From contig CABZNM010000007.1 in assembly GCA_902527075.1 (NCBI GenBank), positions 1-32,489 of the forward strand: a stretch of DNA of 32,489 bases, read 5' to 3'. Origin of the DNA: an uncultured Pelagibacteraceae bacterium. Its GTDB lineage: Bacteria > Pseudomonadota > Alphaproteobacteria > Pelagibacterales > AG-422-B15. Each line of letters starts with the position of its first letter. Position 1 is the stretch's first letter. The translations under genes were made by a program, and so were the position numbers. Shown here one piece after another: positions 1 through 10,502 of this stretch. Under the pieces are notes generated by a model. It worked only from the letters and a program-made list of their open reading frames with translations. It did not search any database and was not told the DNA's origin.

Positions 1-2
1 AA

Positions 3-62
3 TCAAAGTTATATAAATCTGTATTTAAAGAATTTGATAATATTCTTGGATCAATTGAGTAG
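3..62 (+). CDS. Possible C-terminal end of a plus-strand gene entering from the left edge
   Basis: Frame 3 is open from the window edge to a TAG at 60-62 and reads SKLYKSVFKEFDNILGSIE, which has a protein-like mix of residues. The other two plus frames look less like coding sequence. If real, this is the last 19 residues of a gene convergent with atpC, and the two 3' ends overlap by 12 bases. The piece is too short to name a family, and an open frame of this length can easily arise by chance in AT-rich DNA. Confidence 0.25.
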   Translation, partial: SKLYKSVFKEFDNILGSIE

Positions 63-425
63 AAGTTTTAAACAGTCAATTTTATTTTGAATTTTAGATT
101 TATTTTTTTCGTCAGCTCCTTCGATTTGGCCTAGAAGCTGTTCAATCTTTTCATTCAATAAATCATTATTTACTTCTTCTTTATCAACAATGCCCACTGC
201 AACTACTAGAAGTTCATTTTTGGAAAATTTAATAAAACCTTCCTCGACCAAAAACTTATGATTGTCTGTGGAGTCTATGTTCACAAATCCTGGTCTTATA
301 GAGGTTATAATATTTGAATGATCAGGCAAAATACCAAGATCACCTTCAATACCAGGAAGGACAATCATACTTGCTTCACCTTCTAAATAAGTTTTTTCAG
401 GTGTGACAACTTTAAAATTAAACAT
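51..425 (-). CDS. atpC: ATP synthase F1 epsilon subunit
   Basis: The 124-residue protein is the epsilon subunit of the F1 rotor stalk, which couples the gamma shaft to the c-ring and restrains ATP hydrolysis. It has the family's N-terminal beta-sandwich, opening MFNFKVVTPEKTYLEGEA, with the conserved MIVLPGIEGDLGILPDHS segment at about residues 20-37. A short helical C-terminal part (about 85-124) is rich in Lys, Glu and Asn. The length is a little under the roughly 135-140 residues of many bacterial epsilons, the shortfall being in the C-terminal helices. It is the last gene of the atpHAGDC operon, 18 bases after atpD, which is the normal alphaproteobacterial position. Confidence 0.96.
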   Translation of the reverse strand: MFNFKVVTPEKTYLEGEASMIVLPGIEGDLGILPDHSNIITSIRPGFVNIDSTDNHKFLVEEGFIKFSKNELLVVAVGIVDKEEVNNDLLNEKIEQLLGQIEGADEKNKSKIQNKIDCLKLLLN

Positions 426-443
426 AATGCTTTGCCATTTTTG

Positions 444-2770
<2,327 letters not shown>

Positions 2771-2778
2771 AAGTTTGT

Positions 2779-4305
2779 TTATCTACTTTTCTTAAAATCT
2801 TCTATGATTGAAGTTAATTTAGCAGAAACGTCATCATCTAAATTTCCAGTTGAATTAATAGACTCAATAAGATCAGAATGAGAAGATTTGATTAAATCAT
2901 ATAAATCCCTCTCAAAATCTCTAATTTGACTGACATCTAAATCGTCTAAGTAACCATTAACACCGGTGAAAATAGACACAACTTGTTCAGCAATTGTCAT
3001 TGGTGAGTACTGATTTTGTTTCAGTAGTTCTGTTAACTTTGATCCACGGTTTAAAAGCTTTTGTGTTGAGGCGTCAAGATCTGATCCAAATTGTGCAAAG
3101 GCAGCCATTTCTCTATATTGAGCAAGTTCAAGTTTGATAGATCCTGCGACTTTTTTCATGGCCTTGGTCTGCGCAGCCGAGCCAACTCGTGACACGCTTA
3201 AGCCAACGTTAACAGCTGGTCGAATACCCTGGTTAAAAAGCTCTGTTTCTAAAAATATTTGGCCATCAGTAATTGAGATAACGTTGGTTGGAATAAAGGC
3301 GCTAACATCATTAGCCTGTGTCTCTATCACAGGTAATGCAGTAAGAGATCCACCCCCATTTTCATCATTCATCTTTGCTGCTCTCTCAAGGAGTCTGCTG
3401 TGTAGGTAAAATACATCACCTGGAAAAGCTTCACGTCCCGGAGGTCTTCTAAGTAAAAGAGACATTTGTCTATAAGCTACAGCTTGTTTAGAGAGGTCAT
3501 CATAAATAATCAATGCGTGCATTCCATTATCTCTGAAATACTCTCCCATAGAACAGCCAGTATAAGGTGCAAGGAATTGTAAAGGTGCGGCATCACTAGC
3601 TGTAGCAGCAACAACTGTTGTATATTCCATTGCTCCAGCATCCTCTAATGCCTTTACGGTTTGAGCAATTGATGATCTCTTTTGACCAATACCAACATAG
3701 ATACAATAGAGTTTTTTTGACTCATCATCAGACTCATTTATTGATTTCTGATTAATAATCGTATCAATGGCAATTGCTGTTTTGCCAGTTTGCCTGTCTC
3801 CAATAATCAACTCTCTTTGACCTCTTCCTACAGGAATCAAGCTATCAATTGCTTTCAGTCCAGTCTGCATAGGTTCTGAAACTGACTGCCTCGGTATTAT
3901 ACCAGGAGCCTTAACTTCTATTCGACTTCGATTTTGTGATTCAATATTTCCTTTTCCATCAATAGGATTACCAAGTGCGTCAACTACTCGCCCAAGTAAC
4001 TCTTTTCCAACTAGAACATCAACAATTGCATTTGTTCTCTTTACAGTATCACCTTCTTTAATATTTGAGTCGCTTCCAAATAAAACAACACCGACATTGT
4101 CATTCTCTAAGTTAAGTGCCATACCTTTAGTTCCATCGTCGAACAGTACCATCTCTCCGGCTTGTACATTATCCAATCCGTAAATTCTGGCAATACCATC
4201 ACCAATTGAAAGGACCTGACCAACTTCTGTGATCTCTGAGTCAGTTCCAAAATTTTTGATTTCTTCTTTTAGTATTTTAGATATTTCCGATGGTTGAATG
4301 TCCAT
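2779..4305 (-). CDS. atpA: ATP synthase F1 alpha subunit
   Basis: This 508-residue protein is the non-catalytic nucleotide-binding alpha subunit of F1. The P-loop GDRQTGKT is at residues 169-176. Downstream are [35 protein letters not shown], and [19 protein letters not shown], which carries the arginine that reaches into the beta active site. The N-terminal part opens with [16 protein letters not shown], the usual region that contacts delta. Length and motif order match the family. The start codon directly abuts the atpH stop codon with no spacer. Confidence 0.99.
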   Translation of the reverse strand: MDIQPSEISKILKEEIKNFGTDSEITEVGQVLSIGDGIARIYGLDNVQAGEMVLFDDGTKGMALNLENDNVGVVLFGSDSNIKEGDTVKRTNAIVDVLVGKELLGRVVDALGNPIDGKGNIESQNRSRIEVKAPGIIPRQSVSEPMQTGLKAIDSLIPVGRGQRELIIGDRQTGKTAIAIDTIINQKSINESDDESKKLYCIYVGIGQKRSSIAQTVKALEDAGAMEYTTVVAATASDAAPLQFLAPYTGCSMGEYFRDNGMHALIIYDDLSKQAVAYRQMSLLLRRPPGREAFPGDVFYLHSRLLERAAKMNDENGGGSLTALPVIETQANDVSAFIPTNVISITDGQIFLETELFNQGIRPAVNVGLSVSRVGSAAQTKAMKKVAGSIKLELAQYREMAAFAQFGSDLDASTQKLLNRGSKLTELLKQNQYSPMTIAEQVVSIFTGVNGYLDDLDVSQIRDFERDLYDLIKSSHSDLIESINSTGNLDDDVSAKLTSIIEDFKKSR

Positions 4306-4866
4306 TTATGTGACCTCTTTCATTTTTTCTTTAAGTAATTGTAATTGATTTTTAATACTACTGTCGATCATTTGACTACCAATTTGTATTTTTAATCCAC
4401 CGATTAAATTTGGATCAACATTAACATCTAGATAAAAATCTGTGTCAAACTTTTGATTAAGATTTGTTTTTATTGCCTGTAATTGTTCGTCCGATAATGT
4501 TTGTGCAGATGTAATTTTAGCAACCCTATTGCCTTTATGAATTGAGATTAAATTTTCAAAGGATTGTCCAATATTTAACAAATAATTTATTCTATTTTTA
4601 TTAATTATTACACCTAAAAAATTTTTAGTGAGTTTTGATAATTCGAGTTTTTCAGAAACTATATCAAAAATATTAATTTTATTTTTTTTGCTAACTGATG
4701 GATTTTTTATGGCTGAAACAAAATTAGTATCTGTTTCCATCAGGTGTTTTATTTTATTTAGTTCATCCGAAACAGAGTCTAAAACTTTTGCTTCTTTAGC
4801 AAGTTGGAATAGGGCATTTGCATACCTTTCGGATGAAGCAATTTGACCTGTGCTAAAATCAGACAT
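4306..4866 (-). CDS. atpH: ATP synthase F1 delta subunit (OSCP type)
   Basis: This 186-residue protein is the delta subunit, the peripheral-stalk protein that ties the F1 head to the membrane b subunits. It has the family layout: an N-terminal helical domain beginning near SSERYANALFQLAKE, where the ASSERYANALF motif is typical, and a C-terminal part with FYLDVNVDPNLIGGLKIQIG and DSSIKNQLQLLKEKM. The length is normal. It is the first gene of the F1 operon. The 87-base spacer up to the end of priA should hold the operon promoter, but I found no convincing -35/-10 pair there; a TATACT hexamer is the only hint. Confidence 0.96.
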   Translation of the reverse strand: MSDFSTGQIASSERYANALFQLAKEAKVLDSVSDELNKIKHLMETDTNFVSAIKNPSVSKKNKINIFDIVSEKLELSKLTKNFLGVIINKNRINYLLNIGQSFENLISIHKGNRVAKITSAQTLSDEQLQAIKTNLNQKFDTDFYLDVNVDPNLIGGLKIQIGSQMIDSSIKNQLQLLKEKMKEVT

Positions 4867-4953
4867 TTTGATAGAAATTTTCTTAAAAAGTTACTCTTTC
4901 CGTACCATTAACTTATTACTTTTTCAAGTATAGGAATGACGCATTTTGAAGTT

Positions 4954-6948
4954 TTATACAAAGCTATATGGATCTATATCCACAAATACATTTACACCAG
5001 AGACTGGCTTAATAGAAGATAACCAAGAATTCACTATTTTTTGCATATTTCTTGCTTTTTTATCATGAATTAAGAACCTCTGCCTGAACTTTCCTTTCAG
5101 TCTAGACAGTGGAGCTGGAGCTGGACCATAAATTTCTAGTGATTCTATGTGGGGCTGTGTCTGGGACAAAAATGAACATTGCTTTCTGACCTTCACTTCA
5201 TTGTTTCCACTAATAATTAAAGACGCCATTTTACCAATTGGAGGCAAATAATTTTCATTGCGATATGAAATTTCATTTTCATAGAACTGATCACGATCTA
5301 AATTTGTGAATGATAAAATTGTTTCGTTAGATGGATTATATGTTTGAATAATAACTTTGCCTTGAGTTTGAGCTCGACCAGCTCGCCCGGCAACTTGGTA
5401 AAGCAATTGATAGGTTTTTTCTGAAGCCCTTATATCTCCTCCTCTAAGTGTCATATCTGCATCTATTATTCCAACACAAGCAAGATCAGGGAAATGGTAC
5501 CCCTTAGTTATGATTTGAGTACCAATGATAATGTCATACTTATTTTTTTGTATTTCATTGACTTTCATTGCCATGTCTTCTTGTGACTTAATGTGGTCAC
5601 TAGATAAAATGCACACTTTTGATAAAGGAAATAGTTTCGATATCTCAGAAAATACCTTTTCGATACCAACACCGTAGTCAATAAAGTTTTCATTTTTATT
5701 ATTACAATTGATACATTCTAATTTTGTATTGTTGATATTATGACCACAATGATGACAAAGTAATTTTCTTTTTTTTACATGCTCAACCATATAACTAGAG
5801 CAGTTTTTACACACAAATTTATAACCGCAAGATTTGCAGATTATAACTGGTGCATACCCCCGCTTATTTATAAATAGTAGTGATTGTTTTCTTGCTTCTA
5901 AAGTATTCTCAATTTCTGCTTTAAGTGAATTAGAAACCCACTGATTCTTCTTTAATTTTTCTTTACTCATATCAATAATTTTGGTTTTTAATTTTAAGTT
6001 AGAAAAATACTTTTCTTCTATTGTTACTCGATGATATTTTTTTAAAAGTACATTGTATTTGCTTTCAAGTGAGGGTGTTGCACTAACAAGTATGAGTGGG
6101 ATTTTTTCAATCGTAGCCCTTACAACAGACATATCTCTTGCATGATATATTCCTTGTTCTTCTTGTTTAAATGAAGTGTCATGTTCCTCATCTATTATTA
6201 TTAGCCCCAACTTTGGAAACGGTAAAAAAAGAGATGATCTTGCACCAATAACAATTTTTGATTCACCCTTAATAATGCGATCTAAAGACTTTTTTTTCTG
6301 TGAAGGAGAAATTTTAGAATGCCATACTTCAGGTTTTAAACCAAACCGCTTTTCTAATCTTATCACAAATTCATTTGAGAGAGATACTTCGGGAAACATT
6401 ATTAAAACTTGATTATTTTCTTCAATCTTTTCTCTTACAATTTCAAAGTAAATTTCAGTTTTACCTGACCCTGGCACGCCATCTAAAAGAGTTGTTGTGT
6501 ACTGATTGCTTTTACATATTGTAGATAGTTTTTTTACAACTGTTTCTTGTTTATCACTTAATTTCACAGATTCTTTAACAACAGTATTTACTATATGCTC
6601 GTTTTTAATTTGATTTTTTTTAAAGTAATACTTTTCTTGTGAAAGTATCATCTTCAATACAAGTCCTCTTTTTATACAATTATAACTTGATACCCATTCT
6701 AAAAATTTAATGATCTTACGATTTAATGGTTTCTCAATTGACTGACTTAAAATATTTTTCATTTTATTCTCACTTATTTCAACTTGTTCTTTTATCGCAA
6801 CAATAATTCCAATTTTGTGTTTTGACTTTAGAGGGGCCATTATAACTGACCCTATCGTGGGTTTATTTTCAGAGTAGATCTTATATGTCAGATCATTATC
6901 AATGTTGTGAGCGAGAAGAACGTCTACAAAATAACATTTTTTTTGCAT
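4954..6948 (-). CDS. priA: Primosomal protein N' (replication restart helicase)
   Basis: PriA is a superfamily 2 DNA helicase that reloads the replisome at stalled forks. Numbering from the upstream GTG at 6966, the protein has Walker A GVPGSGKT (163-170), the DEEH box (259-262) and the eight zinc-binding cysteines C377, C380, C386, C389, C404, C407, C418 and C421. The helicase C-terminal motifs include IGTQIITKGYHFPDL and YQVAGRAGRA. At about 664-670 residues it is shorter than E. coli PriA (732), mainly in the N-terminal DNA-binding part. The open frame runs to the GTG at 6966, but the ATG at 6948 (residue 7) fits the family's N-terminus better. Neither start has a clear ribosome site. Confidence 0.96.
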   Translation of the reverse strand: MQKKCYFVDVLLAHNIDNDLTYKIYSENKPTIGSVIMAPLKSKHKIGIIVAIKEQVEISENKMKNILSQSIEKPLNRKIIKFLEWVSSYNCIKRGLVLKMILSQEKYYFKKNQIKNEHIVNTVVKESVKLSDKQETVVKKLSTICKSNQYTTTLLDGVPGSGKTEIYFEIVREKIEENNQVLIMFPEVSLSNEFVIRLEKRFGLKPEVWHSKISPSQKKKSLDRIIKGESKIVIGARSSLFLPFPKLGLIIIDEEHDTSFKQEEQGIYHARDMSVVRATIEKIPLILVSATPSLESKYNVLLKKYHRVTIEEKYFSNLKLKTKIIDMSKEKLKKNQWVSNSLKAEIENTLEARKQSLLFINKRGYAPVIICKSCGYKFVCKNCSSYMVEHVKKRKLLCHHCGHNINNTKLECINCNNKNENFIDYGVGIEKVFSEISKLFPLSKVCILSSDHIKSQEDMAMKVNEIQKNKYDIIIGTQIITKGYHFPDLACVGIIDADMTLRGGDIRASEKTYQLLYQVAGRAGRAQTQGKVIIQTYNPSNETILSFTNLDRDQFYENEISYRNENYLPPIGKMASLIISGNNEVKVRKQCSFLSQTQPHIESLEIYGPAPAPLSRLKGKFRQRFLIHDKKARNMQKIVNSWLSSIKPVSGVNVFVDIDPYSFV

Positions 6949-7006
6949 TATATTTATTTGATTCACTTATCATGATATAAACTATAAGAAATAAAGTATA
7001 TAAGTT
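6949..7006. promoter_or_regulatory. Divergent priA / tal promoter region
   Basis: Two divergent genes share a spacer of only 40-58 bases, depending on the priA start, so it must carry both sets of start signals or the promoters must sit inside coding sequence. On the plus strand a weak pair is visible: TTGATT at 6958-6963 and TATAAG at 6983-6988, with 19 bases between. The whole stretch is very AT-rich, so chance matches are likely. Confidence 0.3.
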
Positions 7007-7660
7007 ATGGACTTCTTCCTAGACTCAGCTGATGTCAAAACTATCGAAAACATGTATGCCACTGGGCTTGTTGATGGCGTTACCACTAATCCATCTTTAA
7101 TCGCTAAATCAGGACAAAATTTTTTTACAGTTTTAAAACAAATTAGTAAGACTGTGAAAGGACCTATCAGTGCTGAAGTCACAGCAACTGACACTAAAAA
7201 TATGATAGCTGAAGGAAAGAAGCTTAGAAAAGTATCCAAAAATATCGTTGTAAAACTTCCTTTAACCCAAGAAGGACTTATTGCCTGTCAGCATCTTACA
7301 AAGTTAAAAATTAAGACAAATGTAACTCTTTGTTTTTCATCCACGCAAGCTTTAATTGCTGCAAGATCAGGGGCTACTTATATTTCACCATTTGTTGGAA
7401 GATTAGATGATATTAATGAAAATGGTATGGAGCTTATTAAACAGATCAAAACTATTTATACTAATTATCAATTTAAAACTAAAATTCTAGTTGCATCTGT
7501 ACGAAACATTGATCATGTGAGGCAGTCAGCATTGATTGGTGCTGATGTTGTTACAATTCCTCCTAAGATTTTTGAAATGCTATATGAACATCCATTAACT
7601 GAAAAAGGCCTAATGGACTTTTTAAATGATTGGAAAAAAACAAAGCAAAAAATACTTTGA
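7007..7660 (+). CDS. tal: Transaldolase (small FSA/TalC/MipB family)
   Basis: This 217-residue Schiff-base class I aldolase belongs to the short transaldolase / fructose-6-phosphate aldolase family. It moves a dihydroxyacetone unit in the non-oxidative pentose phosphate pathway, in the cytoplasm. Family motifs are FFLDSADV (3-10), [13 protein letters not shown] (24-36) and the catalytic lysine K83 in VVKLPLT. Two positions separate the activities. E. coli FSA has a Gln in its AQV motif and a Tyr in APYV. Here they are Glu57 (SAEV) and Phe129 (SPFV), the transaldolase-like residues. I therefore prefer transaldolase over FSA, although automatic pipelines may print FSA. It is divergent from priA and four bases upstream of xerC. 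Confidence 0.93.
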   Translation: MDFFLDSADVKTIENMYATGLVDGVTTNPSLIAKSGQNFFTVLKQISKTVKGPISAEVTATDTKNMIAEGKKLRKVSKNIVVKLPLTQEGLIACQHLTKLKIKTNVTLCFSSTQALIAARSGATYISPFVGRLDDINENGMELIKQIKTIYTNYQFKTKILVASVRNIDHVRQSALIGADVVTIPPKIFEMLYEHPLTEKGLMDFLNDWKKTKQKIL

Positions 7661-7664
7661 TTAA

Positions 7665-8582
7665 GTGGAAACGTTACTAAATCAGAAAATAAATGACTGG
7701 TTAGAAACTCTAAAGAAAATTCGTGGACTTAGCGAAAATACATTAATTAGTTATAAAAATGATTTTGACAAGTTCATATGTTTTTTAAACCAGCATTTGA
7801 GTTCTGAGGTTACGTTCCATGAACTTAAAAAATTGTCCAAATCTGATTTTAGGAGTTTTTTAAGTGATCAAAGAAATAATAATATAAATTCTACTTCCAT
7901 TGCGAGAGTTATTTCTTCCTTAAAATCTTTTTTTAATTTCTTACTTGATGTGGGAGAAATTGAAGACTCCGTCATATTTACTATAAAAACACCAAAATTA
8001 AAGAAAAGTTTGCCGAGGCCAATAAATTCTGAATTAGCAATTCAAACTATTAACAATGCTGTTGAAATAGAAAAAATTAAGTGGGTTGGGCTCAGAAACA
8101 AATCTATTTTACTACTTCTGTACGGTTGTGGACTAAGAATTTCAGAAGCTTTAAACCTAAATTATTCTGATCTAAGCGATCAAGAATATTTAGTTATTAA
8201 AGGTAAAGGTAATAAGGAAAGGATCGTTCCAATAATGAATTATATTAAAAAAAATATTAATTTATATGTTGAGAATTGTCCAAAACAATTTGAACCTAAT
8301 GATCCATTATTTGTTGGAAAAAGATTTGGACGACTGAGTCCTCGTATCATTCAGTATGCGCTAGAAAAAATCAGACAGAATTTATCTTTACCTGAAACAG
8401 CAACACCTCACGCGTTAAGACATAGTTTTGCAACTCATCTATTAGAATCAGGGGGAGACTTAAGGACTATTCAAGAATTATTAGGCCACTCAAGTCTATC
8501 GACAACCCAAAAATATACTAAAGTTGAGACTGGCAGACTTTATGAGGCATACACTAAGGCTCATCCTCTTGCTAAGAAGTAA
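7665..8582 (+). CDS. xerC: Tyrosine recombinase XerC, chromosome dimer resolution
   Basis: This 305-residue protein is a Xer site-specific recombinase. The N-terminal SAM-like core-binding domain spans about residues 5-95 and the catalytic domain about 115-295. The full catalytic set is visible: R158 (CGLRISE), K181 (KGKGNKER), H249 and R252 (PHALRHSFATHLL), H275 (LLGHSSLSTTQ) and the nucleophile Y284 (KYTKV). The start is a GTG four bases after the tal stop, and there is no in-frame ATG nearby. Its place beside priA and tal in a housekeeping region, with no mobile-element genes, attachment repeats or tRNA, argues for the chromosomal dimer-resolution enzyme rather than a phage integrase. XerC versus XerD cannot be fully settled here. 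Confidence 0.93.
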   Translation: METLLNQKINDWLETLKKIRGLSENTLISYKNDFDKFICFLNQHLSSEVTFHELKKLSKSDFRSFLSDQRNNNINSTSIARVISSLKSFFNFLLDVGEIEDSVIFTIKTPKLKKSLPRPINSELAIQTINNAVEIEKIKWVGLRNKSILLLLYGCGLRISEALNLNYSDLSDQEYLVIKGKGNKERIVPIMNYIKKNINLYVENCPKQFEPNDPLFVGKRFGRLSPRIIQYALEKIRQNLSLPETATPHALRHSFATHLLESGGDLRTIQELLGHSSLSTTQKYTKVETGRLYEAYTKAHPLAKK

Positions 8583-8603
8583 ATAAATTATATATTATTA
8601 CCA

Positions 8604-8999
8604 ATGAATAATCCTATCTCAAAGTGGCACGATGTAGTAAACCTGCGTGATTATAATACTCTTACTGAAATACTTGACGATCAAGTTATTTTCTATTCAC
8701 CAGTCGTCTACACACCTCAAAGGGGGAAAGATATTACATTAAAATATTTGATGGCTGCATCTGAAGTATTTAATGCTTCAAATTTTAAATATCATAAAGA
8801 AGTTATACATAAGCAGCATGCCTGCCTCGAATTTACTCTTACTATTGAAGATACCGATATTAATGGGATTGATCTCATTTCTTGGAATGACTCTGGACTA
8901 ATCACAGAATTTAAGGTATTTATCAGGCCGCTTCAGGGTGTTAATATAATACATAAAATGATGGGAAGCATGTTGGAAAGTTTTAAAAATGTCAGTTGA
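8604..8999 (+). CDS. NTF2/SnoaL-like small protein
   Basis: This 131-residue protein looks like the NTF2/SnoaL cone-shaped fold. It opens with a helical start (ISKWHDVVNLRDYNTLTEIL), has DDQVIFYSPVVYTPQRGKD, the usual strand-turn after the first helices, and alternating strand-like segments to the end (TEFKVFIRPLQGVNIIHK). Such proteins are isomerases, hydrolases, dehydratases or binding proteins, and no residue here fixes the activity. The start is 21 bases after xerC. The last 11 bases overlap the hydroxylase gene that follows, so the two are probably co-translated and may share a pathway. Confidence 0.8.
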   Translation: MNNPISKWHDVVNLRDYNTLTEILDDQVIFYSPVVYTPQRGKDITLKYLMAASEVFNASNFKYHKEVIHKQHACLEFTLTIEDTDINGIDLISWNDSGLITEFKVFIRPLQGVNIIHKMMGSMLESFKNVS

Positions 9000-9912
9000 G
9001 TATTTATTTGACTATAAGCCTCTAGAAATATTTTGGATGCTAATGCCAGTGTTTTGGGCGATAGCAATATTTGAAATACTTGCAATATATTTTTTTAAAA
9101 TTAGAGCAAAAAATGACTTTAAAGAATTTTTCTTGAACATGACAATGGGAACTCTGAGTTACCCCATAAACGGTTTGTTTGCTTTTATAACACTTGGTGC
9201 TCTATTTTGGGCTAAGCAATATCAGATATATACTTTCCCTTTTACTCTAAGTGCGCTTGTTCTGTGTTTTATTCTTGATGATTTAACTTTTTATTTACAT
9301 CACAGAATATGTCACAGATGGCGATGGGGTTGGGGGCTTCATAGAACACACCACTCATCTGAGAGAATGTCTTTAGATGTTGCAGCACGACAACCATGGA
9401 CAAAACATTTTACAGGTACCCGATTCCTTAAAATTCCTTTAGTTATTATTGGTTTTGATCCAATAATGATAGTATTTTGTGTCTTTATAAACGGTTATTA
9501 TCAATTTTTCTGTCATACACAAACTATTGGCAAACTTCCACGCTGGTATGAGTACATTTTCAATACTCCTTCTCATCACAGAGTTCATCATTCAAGAAAT
9601 CCTAGGTATCTTGATGCAAATTATGCTGGTACACTAATAATTTGGGATAGAATATTTGGAACATTTGTTGCTGAAGACCCAAAAGAACCCTGCGATTATG
9701 GTCTTGTAGTACCAATGAGAACACTGAATCCACTAACAATTCTATTTGAAGAATATGCGAATATTTTTAGAGATATTTGCAAACCTGGAATATCTCTTAA
9801 AGCAAGATTTATGTATTTGTTTGGACCACCTGGTTGGTCACACGATGGTAGTAGGAAAATGTCTACGGATATCAAAGAAGACTATTATAATACATTAAAG
9901 AATAATAGATAA
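8989..9912 (+). CDS. Membrane fatty-acid hydroxylase / sterol desaturase family protein, AGMO-like
   Basis: This 307-residue integral membrane protein is a non-heme di-iron oxygenase. The conserved histidine clusters are all present: H105-x3-H109 (HHRICH), H118-x2-H121-H122 (LHRTHH) and H197-x2-H200-H201 (PSHHRVHH), with H176 between. Hydrophobic segments lie at about residues 14-36, 55-75, 83-103 and 147-175. The NTPSHHRVHHSRNP segment and the NYAGTLIIWDRIFGTF that follows closely match what I recall of alkylglycerol monooxygenase (TMEM195), which cleaves ether lipids. The substrate here is unknown; a membrane lipid or isoprenoid is the likeliest inference. It overlaps the NTF2-like gene by 11 bases and the next gene by one (TAATG). 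Confidence 0.9.
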   Translation: MSVEYLFDYKPLEIFWMLMPVFWAIAIFEILAIYFFKIRAKNDFKEFFLNMTMGTLSYPINGLFAFITLGALFWAKQYQIYTFPFTLSALVLCFILDDLTFYLHHRICHRWRWGWGLHRTHHSSERMSLDVAARQPWTKHFTGTRFLKIPLVIIGFDPIMIVFCVFINGYYQFFCHTQTIGKLPRWYEYIFNTPSHHRVHHSRNPRYLDANYAGTLIIWDRIFGTFVAEDPKEPCDYGLVVPMRTLNPLTILFEEYANIFRDICKPGISLKARFMYLFGPPGWSHDGSRKMSTDIKEDYYNTLKNNR

Positions 9913-10502
9913 TGATACCACCTGCGCATTATGCGTTAAGTGAAATATTCATAGTAATTGCTTCTGTTTATACTGCCAGCCGACTCTCAATAAACAAAAA
10001 TTATTTTGCTCTAGTTGGTATTCTTTTTCTTGGTCTAACAGCTGGTATCGGTGCCGTTCGATTTGGAATAGTCAATTCAGAATTAATAATTCAAATTAAC
10101 AAAATACTAGCCTTATATGCTGGTATAACTGCACTATCATTAATTTCAACTCAACTTGTTTATAATTCTTATTCAAAAAATCTTGGGAATTTTATATTTA
10201 TAACCGCTTTAATTTCTATAATTGGTGCACTTGTATTTCCTAAATTGTTATTACTTAATTTAATTTATCTTTGGTCAATAATTTCTATATTCCTTGCAAT
10301 TTTTTTGTGTGAGAAAACAGTTGCAAAAAGAATTTTAAATGGAACTTTGATGTCTATTTTAATTTTTGGTTTCTTGTTGCTAAGTAAGAGAGGGTTGTTA
10401 GCAGAAAGTCTAGGTGCAGATTTAAGTTTCCATCTTTACCATATTTTTATTGGAGCTTGGGTGCTTTCAATGGGATATGTTCTTAATTTACAGAATAATT
10501 AA
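9912..10502 (+). CDS. Unrecognised multi-pass membrane protein (about seven helices)
   Basis: I do not recognise the family of this 196-residue protein. It is almost entirely hydrophobic, with probable membrane helices at about residues 8-24, 31-52, 62-82, 92-110, 113-133, 142-158 and 172-191. Polar residues worth noting within or next to helices are R50, E11 and the pair H174 and H177 in SFHLYHIFIGAW, which could be functional. There is no signal peptide or soluble domain. Its ATG overlaps the stop of the hydroxylase gene (TAATG), so it is probably translated with it and may act on the same lipid substrate or be a partner. The 3' end overlaps the lpdA stop by four bases. Confidence 0.85.
   Translation: MIPPAHYALSEIFIVIASVYTASRLSINKNYFALVGILFLGLTAGIGAVRFGIVNSELIIQINKILALYAGITALSLISTQLVYNSYSKNLGNFIFITALISIIGALVFPKLLLLNLIYLWSIISIFLAIFLCEKTVAKRILNGTLMSILIFGFLLLSKRGLLAESLGADLSFHLYHIFIGAWVLSMGYVLNLQNN

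Noticed and set aside
4867..4953. Strong promoter for the atp operon
   Set aside because: Only an isolated TATACT was seen, and no -35 hexamer lies at a suitable distance.
7665..8582. Tyrosine recombinase as the mark of a mobile element
   Set aside because: There are no flanking repeats, tRNA, excisionase or cargo genes, and the gene sits among housekeeping genes in the usual XerC setting.
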